DNA of 64,000 nucleotides from Bradyrhizobium sp. B097 (GTDB taxonomy: Bacteria > Pseudomonadota > Alphaproteobacteria > Rhizobiales > Xanthobacteraceae): NCBI RefSeq assembly GCF_038957035.1, contig NZ_CP152412.1, forward strand, positions 1,980,501 through 2,044,500, given 5' to 3'. Below are positions 41,358-49,921 of the stretch, in pieces. The first letter of the stretch is position 1. Each line of letters begins with the position of its first letter. The notes beneath the pieces are model-generated. The model ran no database searches and was not told where the DNA came from. It was given only the letters and a program-made list of their open reading frames with translations. Position numbers and translations under genes: made by a program.

Positions 41358-42473
41358 ATGCGCATCGGCGTGCCCAGGGAAATCAAGGTCGAGGAATATC
41401 GGGTCGGGCTGACGCCTGCCTCGGTGCGGGAATATGTGGCGCACGACCACGAGGTGGTGGTCCAGCGCGGCGCCGGCGACGGCATCGGTGCTGGCGATGA
41501 CGTCTATACCCAGGCCGGCGCGCGCATTGCCGACACCGCCGAAGAGGTGTTCTCGGTCGCCGAGATGATCGTGAAGGTGAAGGAGCCGCAGCCGTCCGAA
41601 TGGATCAGGCTGCGCGAGGGCCAGATACTGTTCACTTATCTGCATCTTGCGCCCGACGTGCCGCAGACCGCGGGGCTGATTGCCTCCGGCTGCACGGCGG
41701 TGGCCTATGAGACCGTGACCGATGCGCATGGCGGGCTGCCGCTGCTCGCGCCGATGAGCGAAGTCGCCGGCCGGCTTGCGATCGAGGCCGCGGGCGCCGC
41801 CCTGCGCAAATCGGCCGATGGTATGGGCAAGCTGCTCGGCGGCGTGCCGGGCGTTCCGCCGGCGCGCGTTGCGATCATCGGCGGCGGCGTGGTCGGCACC
41901 CATGCGGCGCGGATGGCGGCCGGGCTCGGCAGCGACGTCACCATTCTTGACCGCTCATTGCCGCGGCTTCGCGCGCTCGACGACCTCTTCCTCGGGCGCG
42001 TCCGCACCCGTTACGCCACGCTGGAAGCGATCGAGCAGGAGGTATTTGCGGCTGACGTTGTGATCGGCGCGGTGCTGGTGCCCGGCGCGAGCGCGCCCAA
42101 GCTGGTGTCGCGCGCGCAGCTCGCAGGCATGAAACGCCGTGCGGTGCTGGTCGACGTCGCGATCGACCAAGGCGGCTGCTTCGAGACCTCGAAGGCGACC
42201 ACGCACCAGGCGCCGACCTATCTGGTCGACGACATCGTGCATTATTGCGTTGCCAACATGCCGGGCGCGGTGCCGGTCACCTCGAGCCATGCGCTCAACC
42301 ACGCCACCTTGCCGTTCGGCCTGGCGCTGGCCTCGAAGGGACTGCGGGCGCTGGTCGAGGATCCGCACCTGCGCGCCGGCCTCAACGTCCATCGCGGCCG
42401 CATCACCAACCGCGCGGTGGCCGAAAGCCAGCATCTGTCGGCCGTGATGCCGGAGGAAGCGCTGGCGTCGTAG
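41358..42473 (+). CDS. ald: Alanine dehydrogenase
   Basis: ATG 41358 (371 residues, [10 protein letters not shown]) has AAGGAG 7 nt upstream. It has the alanine dehydrogenase/transhydrogenase fold: an N-terminal catalytic domain with RVGLTP (Arg near 15) and VKVKEPQ (Lys and Glu near 74), and the NAD-binding [10 protein letters not shown] near 176. The [12 protein letters not shown] segment near 295 follows. It deaminates L-alanine to pyruvate and ammonia, or the reverse, in the cytoplasm. The divergent Lrp regulator supports a catabolic, alanine-induced role. The length is exactly normal. Confidence 0.95.
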   Translation: MRIGVPREIKVEEYRVGLTPASVREYVAHDHEVVVQRGAGDGIGAGDDVYTQAGARIADTAEEVFSVAEMIVKVKEPQPSEWIRLREGQILFTYLHLAPDVPQTAGLIASGCTAVAYETVTDAHGGLPLLAPMSEVAGRLAIEAAGAALRKSADGMGKLLGGVPGVPPARVAIIGGGVVGTHAARMAAGLGSDVTILDRSLPRLRALDDLFLGRVRTRYATLEAIEQEVFAADVVIGAVLVPGASAPKLVSRAQLAGMKRRAVLVDVAIDQGGCFETSKATTHQAPTYLVDDIVHYCVANMPGAVPVTSSHALNHATLPFGLALASKGLRALVEDPHLRAGLNVHRGRITNRAVAESQHLSAVMPEEALAS

Positions 42474-42491
42474 GAATTTCGACGCGCATTT

Positions 42492-42579
42492 GTAGCCCGG
42501 ATGGAGCGAAGCGAAATCCGGGGCCGACCTCTCCGCGGAGGGACTGCCCCCGGATTGCGCTTCGCTCCATCCGGGCTAC
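42492..42579. repeat. 88-bp extragenic palindrome (GTAGCCCGGATGGAGCG family)
   Basis: The left arm GTAGCCCGGATGGAGCGAAG and the right arm CTTCGCTCCATCCGGGCTAC are exact complements. Inner arms AATCCGGGG and CCCCGGATT extend the stem. It lies 18 nt after the alanine dehydrogenase stop and before the convergent IclR gene and may terminate both. Confidence 0.9.
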
Positions 42580-42619
42580 GGCACCGTCATCCGCGCGACG
42601 CGTTAAGCGTCCTGAGACG

Positions 42620-43408
42620 TCATTTTTCAACGACTCCTGGCCCGGCTACATCTGTCAGCTCTTTCAGCCGGCTCTGCATGACTTCAATAATGTGCGCGCG
42701 CTTTGCCGCGATCCGTTCGATTGGTCCGCCGACGCCGATCGCGAGCGGAGCGCGTCGCTTTGGCAGGGGAACAAGCATGCCGATTGTGTTTGCGCCCGGC
42801 GTCGTGCGGCCGCTCGACTCGGAAAAGCCACGGCGGCGGATGCGCTCGACCTCTTCGAGAAAGGCCGCTTCGCGAACGCGCGCCGACTGGCTGGGCTCCT
42901 CAGCGTTGTTGCGACGGATAATGCCGCGAATTTTGGTGTTCGGCATCTGGCTCAGCAGCACGTGTCCGAGCGCGGTGCGAACCATCGGTCGTATTTGACC
43001 GGCATTCGCAATGAACTGAAGCTGAGAGCCGCCGGGGACAACGTGTAGATATCGCATCCCGGCGGCGCCTGCCTGTTGCCCAAGCATGACGGTTTCGCCG
43101 CCAGTCGCGGTCCAGAGTTCCTCCATCAGATCGGTGAGCTTTCGATCACGGAACGGAGAACGACGGATCCAATCGCCAAGCAGATTGACCCGGTAGCTGG
43201 GGATGAAACGCCGGGTCTGCCGGTCGTATTCAAGGTAGTTCAATTCAACGAGACTGCGAAGCAACACGGACGTGCTCGATTGGGGCATCTCCAGCGCGGA
43301 AGCTATCTCGGTCACGGAAGCAGCCCGCTTGCTTTCCCGAAAGAACTCCAGAACCGCAAACGTCCGCATGGCGGATTTGACGATGGCCGTCTTGTTCGCG
43401 TTCGGCAT
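42620..43408 (-). CDS. IclR-family transcriptional regulator
   Basis: This 262-residue protein has the N-terminal winged helix (VTEIASALEMPQSSTSVLLRSLVEL, about 32-56) and the IclR effector domain (about 80-255; GGETVMLGQQ, VVPGGSQLQF and LGHVLLSQ). IclR proteins usually repress or activate catabolic operons in response to organic acids. It diverges from the leuC-like gene across 145 nt that contain a perfect palindrome, so it is likely to control the leuCDB-ABC operon. Confidence 0.92.
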   Translation of the reverse strand: MPNANKTAIVKSAMRTFAVLEFFRESKRAASVTEIASALEMPQSSTSVLLRSLVELNYLEYDRQTRRFIPSYRVNLLGDWIRRSPFRDRKLTDLMEELWTATGGETVMLGQQAGAAGMRYLHVVPGGSQLQFIANAGQIRPMVRTALGHVLLSQMPNTKIRGIIRRNNAEEPSQSARVREAAFLEEVERIRRRGFSESSGRTTPGANTIGMLVPLPKRRAPLAIGVGGPIERIAAKRAHIIEVMQSRLKELTDVAGPGVVEK

Positions 43409-43442
43409 GGCTGTCTCCGCGGCGGGGCAACGACCGCGCCTC

Positions 43443-43458
43443 CATCACATATGTGATG
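43443..43458. promoter_or_regulatory. 16-bp palindrome, probable IclR operator
   Basis: CATCACATATGTGATG is a perfect palindrome 35 nt upstream of the IclR start and about 96 nt upstream of leuC. Its position between the divergent genes fits an operator controlling both. A second short palindrome, TTGGCGCCAA, lies at 43501-43510 nearer leuC. Confidence 0.6.
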
Positions 43459-43553
43459 TTAGGCCGAAACGGCTTCACTTGACGACAACTTTGGCACAGA
43501 TTGGCGCCAATTAGATCAAGCCGCATGGAAACGCGGAGAGCAGGGGAAGGCCG

Positions 43554-44957
43554 ATGCCCGGACGGAGTTTGCTCGAGAAGATCTGGGACCAGCATGTCAT
43601 TGCCCGCCTCAGCGAGGACACGGACCTCCTGCATATCGACCGCCATTTGTTGCACGATCTCGGCGGCTCGCGCGGCCTGCTCGATCTCAAGAGCCGTGGG
43701 CTCAAGGTTCACAATCCCGAACTGACGTTTGCGACGCCGGACCACGCGCTCTCCACGGCGCCCGGTCGCGCCGGGACCAGCAAGATCGGCATGGAATTGC
43801 TGGCCGCGCTGCGGGCCGAGACGGCGGCAAGCGGCATCACGCTGTTCGATGTCGATCAGCCCGGCCAGGGCATCGTCCACGTCATCGGGCCGGAGCTCGG
43901 CTTGAGCCTGCCGGGCGCGACGATCGTCTGCGGCGACAGCCACACCTGCACCCATGGCGGCCTCGGCGCGCTCGCCTTCGGCATCGGGTCGAGCGAGCTC
44001 ACCCATGTGCTGGCGACGCAGGCGCTGATCCAGAAGCGTCCGAAGACGATGCGCGCGCGCTTCGAGGGCAAGCTGCCGCTCGGCGTCACCGCCAAGGACA
44101 TGATCCTCGCACTGATCGGACATATCGGCGCCGCCGGCGGGACGGGTTACGCGGTCGAATATGCCGGCAGCGCGATCCGCGAACTGCCGATCGAGGGACG
44201 GCTGACGATCTGCAATCTCTCGATCGAGCTCGGCGCCAAGATGGGCATGGTGGCGCCCGACGAGACAACCTTCGAATTCCTGCGCGGCCGCCCCTACGCG
44301 CCGCAAGGCGAGATGTGGGATCTCGCGGTCAAGGCATGGCGCGAATTGCCGAGCGATCCCGATGCGGTGTTCGACCGCGAGGTTGTGATCGATGTCGAAA
44401 AGATCATCCCGCAGGTGACCTGGGGCATCAGCCCCGAGCACGTCGTCGGCGTCGATGGCGTCATTCCCGATCCGAAGACGGTCGACGATCCGGCGCGGCG
44501 CGCCGCGATCGAAACCGCGCTCGAGTATATGGGCCTGCAGGGCGGCGCGCCGATTGCCGGCACGCCGGTCGACTGGGTGTTCATCGGGTCCTGCACCAAC
44601 AGCCGGCTCAGCGATCTGCGTGCCGCGGCCGAGGTGGCGCGCGGCCGCAAGGTCGCCGCCGGGGTCCGCGCCTGGGTGGTGCCGGGCTCGGAAAACGTCA
44701 AGCGCGAGGCGGTTGCCGAAGGGCTCGACAAGATCTTCATCGAGGCCGGCTTCGAATGGCGCGAGCCGGGCTGCTCGATGTGCCTTGCCGCCAATGGCGA
44801 GGTGGTGGCGCCCGGGCAGCGTTCGGTCTCGACCTCGAACCGCAACTTTGTCGGCCGGCAGGGGCCGCGCGCGCGGACCCATCTGGCGAGCCCCGCGAGT
44901 GCGGCGGCCTCGGCCATTGCCGGCTCGATCGCCGATGTCAGGATGATGGGGCGCTAG
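43554..44957 (+). CDS. leuC: 3-isopropylmalate dehydratase-like large subunit
   Basis: This 467-residue aconitase-family protein has the substrate/cluster segments GDSHTCTHGGLGALAFGIG near 124 and the 4Fe-4S Cys ligands in GSCTNSR near 345 and GCSMCLAANGE near 405. The length and cysteines are normal, so it is active. It isomerises a 2-alkylmalate. Because it is under an IclR regulator and coupled to an importer, it may act on a catabolic substrate rather than in leucine synthesis, with the biosynthetic copy elsewhere. The symbol reflects family only. Confidence 0.9.
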   Translation: MPGRSLLEKIWDQHVIARLSEDTDLLHIDRHLLHDLGGSRGLLDLKSRGLKVHNPELTFATPDHALSTAPGRAGTSKIGMELLAALRAETAASGITLFDVDQPGQGIVHVIGPELGLSLPGATIVCGDSHTCTHGGLGALAFGIGSSELTHVLATQALIQKRPKTMRARFEGKLPLGVTAKDMILALIGHIGAAGGTGYAVEYAGSAIRELPIEGRLTICNLSIELGAKMGMVAPDETTFEFLRGRPYAPQGEMWDLAVKAWRELPSDPDAVFDREVVIDVEKIIPQVTWGISPEHVVGVDGVIPDPKTVDDPARRAAIETALEYMGLQGGAPIAGTPVDWVFIGSCTNSRLSDLRAAAEVARGRKVAAGVRAWVVPGSENVKREAVAEGLDKIFIEAGFEWREPGCSMCLAANGEVVAPGQRSVSTSNRNFVGRQGPRARTHLASPASAAASAIAGSIADVRMMGR

Positions 44958-44960
44958 ACG

Positions 44961-45626
44961 ATGCCAAAACCGTTCGACAAAATCACCGCAACCGCTGCGC
45001 CGATCATGCGCGCCAATATCGATACCGACGTGATCATCCGGATCGAGCGCCTGGTCGGCAACGGGGTCCGCGGCTCGCTCGGCAAATGGGCGTTCGGTTC
45101 GCTGCGCTATCTGGCCGACGGCTCGGAGAATCCGGATTTCATCCTCAACCGCGAGCCGTATCGGGAGGCGGAGATCCTGGTGACCGGCCCGAATTTCGGT
45201 TGCGGTTCGTCGCGCGAGGGCGCGGTGTGGTCGCTGCAGGAACGCGGCATCCGCGCCATCATCGGCTCCGGCTTCGGCGACATCTTCTTCGCCAACTGCT
45301 TCCAGAACGGCATCCTGCCAGTCCTCGTCGACAAGGCGGTGGTGGATCAGCTTGCCGCCGACATCGAGGCGACGCAGGGCGCCGGCAAGGTCTCGATCGA
45401 CCTCGAAACACAGACCATCATCTCGCCGTCGGGCGCGCGGCATTCCTTCGAGATCGATCCGAGGCGGCGCGAAGGGCTATTGAAGGGGCTCGACGAGGTG
45501 GCGCTGACATTGCAGCGCGACGACGAGATCCACGCCTTCCAGGCTGCCGACCGCACGGCACGGCCCTGGATTCATTTTCAGAGAACACCCGCTTCAAGGA
45601 CACCCGTTTCAAGGACATCTGCATGA
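44961..45626 (+). CDS. leuD: 3-isopropylmalate dehydratase-like small subunit
   Basis: This 221-residue aconitase swivel-domain protein has DTDVIIRIERL near 22 and GPNFGCGSSREGAVWSLQ near 75, the loop that contacts the substrate in LeuD. It starts 3 nt after leuC. The last residues (RTPASRTPVSRTSA) are encoded by a tandem 15-bp repeat and make it about 15-20 residues longer than usual. The final ATGA overlaps the start of the next gene. Confidence 0.9.
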   Translation: MPKPFDKITATAAPIMRANIDTDVIIRIERLVGNGVRGSLGKWAFGSLRYLADGSENPDFILNREPYREAEILVTGPNFGCGSSREGAVWSLQERGIRAIIGSGFGDIFFANCFQNGILPVLVDKAVVDQLAADIEATQGAGKVSIDLETQTIISPSGARHSFEIDPRRREGLLKGLDEVALTLQRDDEIHAFQAADRTARPWIHFQRTPASRTPVSRTSA

Positions 45627-46756
45627 GCACGCAATCCAACATGGTCAAGGTCGCCGTCGTCGGCGGCGAGGGCATCGGTCCTGAGGTCACCGCGCAGTCG
45701 CGCCGCGTGCTCGAGTGGTTCGCGGCGAAACGGAACGTGCCGATGACCTTGCGCGAGGCGCAATACGGCCTGATCCCCTATCTGGCGACCGGCAAGGTGC
45801 TGCCGGAGGACACCGCGGAAGCGATGGACGAGGCCGACGCCATCCTGTGGGGCGCGACCGGCGGACCGGAGACCACCGAAGTGCCGGCGGCGGCGCGCAA
45901 GGCCGGCAGCCTGCTGGGGCTGCGCAGCAAATACGATCTATACGCCAATTTGCGGCCGATCGTGGCCAGCCCGGCGCTGTCGGCGTCGGCGCCGCTCAAG
46001 CCCGAGGTGCTCGACGGCGTCGATTTCGTCATCATCCGCGAATTGACCAGCGGCATCTATTTCGGCGAGCCGCGCGGCATCGAGACCTTGCCGGATGGCC
46101 AGCGCCGCGGCTTCAACACCGAGCAATACACCACCAACCAAATCCGCCGCGTGGCGCGCTCGGCGTTCGAGCTGGCGCGGACCCGGCGCAACAAGGTCTG
46201 CTCGGTCGACAAGGCCAATGTGCTGGAGACCAGCGTGGTCTGGCGCGAGGAGGTGATCAGGCTGCACAAGGAGGAGTTCTCCGACGTCGATCTGACCCAC
46301 CTTTATGTCGACAACGCAGCGATGCAGATCGTGCGTGAGCCGCGGCAGTTCGACGTGATGGTGACGGGCAACATCTTCGGCGACATCCTGTCCGACTGCG
46401 CGGCGATGGCGTCGGGCTCGCTCGGCATGCTGCCGTCGGCCTCGCTCGGCCCGGTCGATCGCTTCGGCCGGCGCAAGGCGCTGTATGAGCCGGTGCATGG
46501 CAGCGCGCCCGATATCGCGGGCAAGGGCATCGCCAATCCGCTCGGCTCGATCCTCAGCGTCGCGATGCTGCTGCGCCTGACGCTCAACCGCCCCGAGGAT
46601 GCCGACCTGCTGGAGCACGCGGTGCAGACCGCGCTCGCCTCCGGCGCCCGCACCGCCGATATCGCCGAGGCCGGGGCGAAGAAGCTGTCGACCGCCCAGA
46701 TGGGCGATGCCGTGCTCAGCGCGCTCGAAAAGATTTCGGCGAAGGAGCACGCGTGA
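45623..46756 (+). CDS. leuB: 3-isopropylmalate dehydrogenase-like beta-hydroxyacid dehydrogenase
   Basis: This 377-residue member of the isocitrate/isopropylmalate dehydrogenase family has GEGIGPEVT near 15, ANLRPI near 109, the catalytic REL-TSGIYFGEPRG near 131-145, DKANVLET near 194, and VTGNIFGDILSDCAAMASG with metal-binding Asp residues near 249. In the specificity helix the usual RPE of LeuB reads ARK (just before AGSLLGLR), so the substrate may differ. The start overlaps leuD by 4 nt (ATGA), and AAGGA sits 7 nt upstream in a duplicated 15-bp repeat. It oxidatively decarboxylates the LeuCD product with NAD. Confidence 0.88.
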   Translation: MSTQSNMVKVAVVGGEGIGPEVTAQSRRVLEWFAAKRNVPMTLREAQYGLIPYLATGKVLPEDTAEAMDEADAILWGATGGPETTEVPAAARKAGSLLGLRSKYDLYANLRPIVASPALSASAPLKPEVLDGVDFVIIRELTSGIYFGEPRGIETLPDGQRRGFNTEQYTTNQIRRVARSAFELARTRRNKVCSVDKANVLETSVVWREEVIRLHKEEFSDVDLTHLYVDNAAMQIVREPRQFDVMVTGNIFGDILSDCAAMASGSLGMLPSASLGPVDRFGRRKALYEPVHGSAPDIAGKGIANPLGSILSVAMLLRLTLNRPEDADLLEHAVQTALASGARTADIAEAGAKKLSTAQMGDAVLSALEKISAKEHA

Positions 46757-47817
46757 TGGCCCGCCTCACCATGCCCCACCTCTCAAGGCGATCGGCCTTG
46801 ACGGTGATCGCCGCGGGCGGCGCGGCGCTGGCGACCGGGCGTGCGTGGGCGCAGGCAGCCACCGGGCGCGCGATCTATCCGGTCGCGGTGCCGGTCTATC
46901 AGACGCAATTTGTCGCGGACCGTATCGGCTACTTCAAGGAAGCCGGGCTCGACTGCAAGCTGGTGCAGGGCGGCAGCGGCGTGAAGACCCGCGAGATCAT
47001 CGCCTCGTCGCAGGGCGACATCGGCATCGGCGACGTCACCCATCCGATGCAGCTGACCAACCACGGCCGCGCCGGGCGCGTGCTGCTGCCGGTCGACACA
47101 CGGTCGAACTCGGTGATGTTCATCCTGCGCAAGGATCTGAAGGATCAGGGCATCAACACGCTGGAGGCCTTCACGCAATGGAAACGGCCTGACGGCCGCA
47201 AGCCGATCGTCTCGGTCTCCTCGCTCGGCGGCACCAACCATGTCTGGTCGTCTTACTACATGGAAACCATGGGGCTCGACGACAAGGTGACCTGGATCGG
47301 CACCGGCAATGTCGACACCATGCTGGGATCGCTGAAGTCGAAGCAGGTCGATATTCTCGTCAGCTCGCTGTCGCTGCTCAACGAGGCGCAGCAGCAGGGC
47401 TGGGGCGAATTGCTGTTCGACGGCACCGATGAGGCGATCTGGAACAAGCATATCGGCGGCAAGGTACCGGTGACCGCGCATTTCACGTTGCAGGCCACCA
47501 TCGACAAGGATCCAGCCAAGATGCAGGCCTACGTCACCGCGCTGTGGCGCGCGTCGCAGTGGATCAAGGCGCACAAGCCGGCCGAGGTCTATGATGCCAT
47601 CGAGCCCTATGTCGGCAGCACCTCGCGCGACGCCAATCTGCTGGAGATATCAGCGATCCAGAAGGTCGCGGACTATGAGGGCATTGTCGACGCGGCGAGC
47701 TTCGCGCGCGGCGAGAAGGTTTGGTTCCGCGAGATGACCGGCATCAAGCCGCTCAAGATCGCCGACGTGATCAACTCCAACCTCATCGAAGCGGCGCGAA
47801 AGGCCTATCCGGGTTGA
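46756..47817 (+). CDS. ABC substrate-binding protein, nitrate/sulfonate/taurine type
   Basis: I use ATG 46756 (353 residues); an overlapping GTG lies 3 nt earlier. The N-terminus has a twin-arginine-like signal (SRRSALTVIAAGG, cleavage near AWAQA). The mature domain is NMT1/SsuA-like (RIGYFKEAGLDCKLVQGGSG near 56; GDIGIGDVTHP near 86). It binds a small anion or organic acid in the periplasm. It overlaps the leuB-like stop by one base (TGATG), so uptake and the three enzymes are translated together. Confidence 0.9.
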   Translation: MARLTMPHLSRRSALTVIAAGGAALATGRAWAQAATGRAIYPVAVPVYQTQFVADRIGYFKEAGLDCKLVQGGSGVKTREIIASSQGDIGIGDVTHPMQLTNHGRAGRVLLPVDTRSNSVMFILRKDLKDQGINTLEAFTQWKRPDGRKPIVSVSSLGGTNHVWSSYYMETMGLDDKVTWIGTGNVDTMLGSLKSKQVDILVSSLSLLNEAQQQGWGELLFDGTDEAIWNKHIGGKVPVTAHFTLQATIDKDPAKMQAYVTALWRASQWIKAHKPAEVYDAIEPYVGSTSRDANLLEISAIQKVADYEGIVDAASFARGEKVWFREMTGIKPLKIADVINSNLIEAARKAYPG

Positions 47818-48647
47818 GCGCGCTCGAGACGAGCGCACCCGTATCGCCGCGCGCCTCGGCCGATCGCCGCGTCGAGGTCAAGGGCCTGAGCAAGTCGTTC
47901 CAGCTCGCCAGGACCACGATCGAGGCGGTTCGTGACGTCAGCTTCGACGTTCGACGCGGCGAGTTCGTCGCGCTGCTCGGCCCGTCGGGCTCCGGCAAGA
48001 GCACCGTGCTCAACATGATCGCCTCGCTGATCCGCCCCACCGGCGGCGAGATCCTGATCGACGGCAAGCGCGTCGTTCCCGGCAAGGCGACGCCCGATGT
48101 CGGCTACGTGTTCCAGCGCGACACGCTGTTCCCCTGGCGGACCGTCGCCGACAATATCGGCTACGGGCTGGAGCTATCGGGCGTGCCGGCTCAGGAACGG
48201 AAAGAGCGCATCGCGCAATGCGTCGCGCAGGCAGGCTTGAAGGGATTTGAGAACGCCTATCCATCGGCGCTATCAGGGGGCATGCGCCAGCGCGCGGCGT
48301 TGATGCGGACGCTGATCGTCGAGCCGCAGATACTCTTGATGGACGAGCCATTCGGTGCGCTCGACACCCACACCAAGATCGACATGCACGAGGTGCTGCT
48401 GCGGATCTGGGAGCGCGAGCAGCAGACGGTGCTGTTCGTCACCCACGATCTCGGCGAGGCGCTGACCTTGGCCGACCGCATCATCCTGTTCTCGGCGCGG
48501 CCGGGCCGCATCAAGGACATGTTCGCGGTCGACTTCGCGCGCCCGCGCGATGCGGTGAAGGTGCGCGAGACCCCGCGCTATGCCGAGCTGTTCCAGCACA
48601 TCTGGCACTCGCTCGGAGAGGAATTCGTCAAGGGCCGCAGCGCATGA
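47814..48647 (+). CDS. ABC transporter ATPase, nitrate/sulfonate/taurine type
   Basis: The start is TTG 47814, overlapping the previous stop (TTGA); no ATG or GTG lies nearby in frame, giving 277 residues. Walker A GPSGSGKST is near 57, the signature ALSGGMRQR near 152 and Walker B ILLMDEP near 172. FQRDTLFPWRTV is the Q-loop region of the SsuB/TauB group. It energises the permease encoded next. Confidence 0.9.
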   Translation: MSALETSAPVSPRASADRRVEVKGLSKSFQLARTTIEAVRDVSFDVRRGEFVALLGPSGSGKSTVLNMIASLIRPTGGEILIDGKRVVPGKATPDVGYVFQRDTLFPWRTVADNIGYGLELSGVPAQERKERIAQCVAQAGLKGFENAYPSALSGGMRQRAALMRTLIVEPQILLMDEPFGALDTHTKIDMHEVLLRIWEREQQTVLFVTHDLGEALTLADRIILFSARPGRIKDMFAVDFARPRDAVKVRETPRYAELFQHIWHSLGEEFVKGRSA

Positions 48648-49516
48648 GGCGATACGGCATCCTCAGCACGATCGGTTGGCAGGTCCTGATCTGCGCGATC
48701 GTGCTGTCGGTGTGGCAATGGGGCTACGATCTGCGCACGTGGCTGCCGTGGCTGGTGCCCGACCTGCTCGATCCGTACTTCATCTCGAAGCCGTCGATGA
48801 TCTTCGACAACTTCTTGATCCAGAGCTGCCTCAAATCGAAGCTGGGCGTCTTCAACGGCTGGTTCAACGGCGAGTTCGCAAAATGCCTGGCGCGCAACGA
48901 GAACAATCTCTGGGCCGCGACGGCGATCACGCTGAAGAACACCTTCTTCGGCTTCGTCACCGGCGTGGTCAGCGGCTTCGTCGCCGGGCTGATCCTCGGG
49001 CGATCCGACCGTCTCAGCGCGATCTTCCAGCCCTTCATCACCGCGGTGAATTCGATCCCGCGGATCGCGCTCGCGCCGATCATCGTGCTGGCGTTCGGGA
49101 TCGGCGACATGTCGAAGATCGTGACCTCCTGGATCGTGGTCGTGTTCCTGGTGTTCTTCAACACCTTCGAGGGCGCGCGCTCAATCGACGAGGGCTTTAC
49201 CAACGCGGCGCGGCTGCTCGGCGCCAGCGAATGGCAGATCACCCGCACCGTGGTGATCCCCTCGACCATGGCCTGGGTGTTCGCCTCGCTGACGCCCGCG
49301 ATCTCTTTCGCACTGATCGGCGTGATCGTCGGCGAGTTCATCGGCGCCGAGCGCGGCATCGGCCGCCTCATCATCGAATCCGAGGCGCGCGGCGAGGCCT
49401 CGGGCATGATGGTCGCGGTCGTGGTGCTGATGCTGGTCGGCGTCGTGCTATCGGCGATCATCTGGCGGCTGCAGGCCTATCTGCTGCGCTGGCAGCGGCA
49501 GCGCAGCGCCGAGTAG
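48644..49516 (+). CDS. ABC transporter permease, nitrate/sulfonate/taurine type
   Basis: This 290-residue inner-membrane protein has six helices. The coupling motif reads EGARSIDEGFTNAARLLGASEWQ near 174-196, followed by VVIPSTMAWVFASL. A periplasmic insert between helices 1 and 2 (about 45-87, with two Cys) is longer than in typical SsuC. The start overlaps the ATPase stop by 4 nt (ATGA), and the gene ends the operon just before a hairpin at 49522. Confidence 0.9.
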   Translation: MRRYGILSTIGWQVLICAIVLSVWQWGYDLRTWLPWLVPDLLDPYFISKPSMIFDNFLIQSCLKSKLGVFNGWFNGEFAKCLARNENNLWAATAITLKNTFFGFVTGVVSGFVAGLILGRSDRLSAIFQPFITAVNSIPRIALAPIIVLAFGIGDMSKIVTSWIVVVFLVFFNTFEGARSIDEGFTNAARLLGASEWQITRTVVIPSTMAWVFASLTPAISFALIGVIVGEFIGAERGIGRLIIESEARGEASGMMVAVVVLMLVGVVLSAIIWRLQAYLLRWQRQRSAE

Positions 49517-49521
49517 AAAGC

Positions 49522-49556
49522 GGCCCGCGGCGACATTTAATTGTCGTGCGCGGGCC
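49522..49556 (+). terminator. Terminator hairpin of the leuCDB-ABC operon
   Basis: GGCCCGCG (49522-49529) pairs with CGCGGGCC (49549-49556), and CGACA (49531-49535) with TGTCG (49542-49546), starting 5 nt after the permease stop. One unpaired base on each side interrupts the stem. It lies between convergent genes and could terminate both. Confidence 0.7.
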
Positions 49557-49576
49557 ATTTCCAGACCTAAGTTGGC

Positions 49577-49783
49577 TCAAATTCGGGCTGCGGTTTCCGA
49601 CGGAGCAGCGGTTGCGGTTTCCGACGGCGAGGTCTCGCCGTCGAGCCAATCCTGCTCCTTGGCCAGCGCGCGCCAAGCTGCCTCCATTCGCTTGTAGCGG
49701 TTGTAGGTCGGCTCATCGTCGGCGCGCTCGGCAAGCTGCGCGCAGTTCTCCGCATTGTCGAGGAAGTGCTGCGATTGCTTCAT
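49577..49783 (-). CDS. Small hypothetical cytoplasmic protein
   Basis: This 68-residue ORF has AGGAGG 7 nt upstream of ATG 49783. The N-terminal 50 residues are acidic and helical, with NAENCAQLAERA, YKRMEAAWRALA and KEQDWLDGE. The C-terminal 15 residues are an S-E-T-A repeat, in which PSETATAAPSETAA duplicates a 7-8-residue unit at the DNA level. Short proteins with the NAENC-AQLAE pattern are frequent in Bradyrhizobium. No function is known to me. Confidence 0.7.
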   Translation of the reverse strand: MKQSQHFLDNAENCAQLAERADDEPTYNRYKRMEAAWRALAKEQDWLDGETSPSETATAAPSETAARI

Positions 49784-49921
49784 GGAATGTCCTCCTGTTG
49801 ATGAGGAGGTGGGCCATCAAATCGGGCTATTCAACGCGTGGAACATGAGCATTTCGCCACACAGGTGAATAGCTGTTCAGCGAGGTTCCCGAACAGGGCC
49901 GCTTTCGCGAACGCTGCGCTG

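Noticed and set aside
41217..41903. An N-terminal extension of the Lrp/AsnC regulator.
   Set aside because: It is antisense to the alanine dehydrogenase gene and its promoter; GTG 41216 with AAGGA fits the family start.
43490..43510. A possible sigma-54 promoter (TGGCAC followed by TTGGC) before leuC.
   Set aside because: The distance between the GG and GC elements is one base short of the required -24/-12 spacing, and no sigma-54 activator is adjacent.
44315..45622. A long open frame upstream of and in frame with the leuB-like gene.
   Set aside because: It overlaps leuC and leuD in another frame; the dehydrogenase homology begins at ATG 45623.
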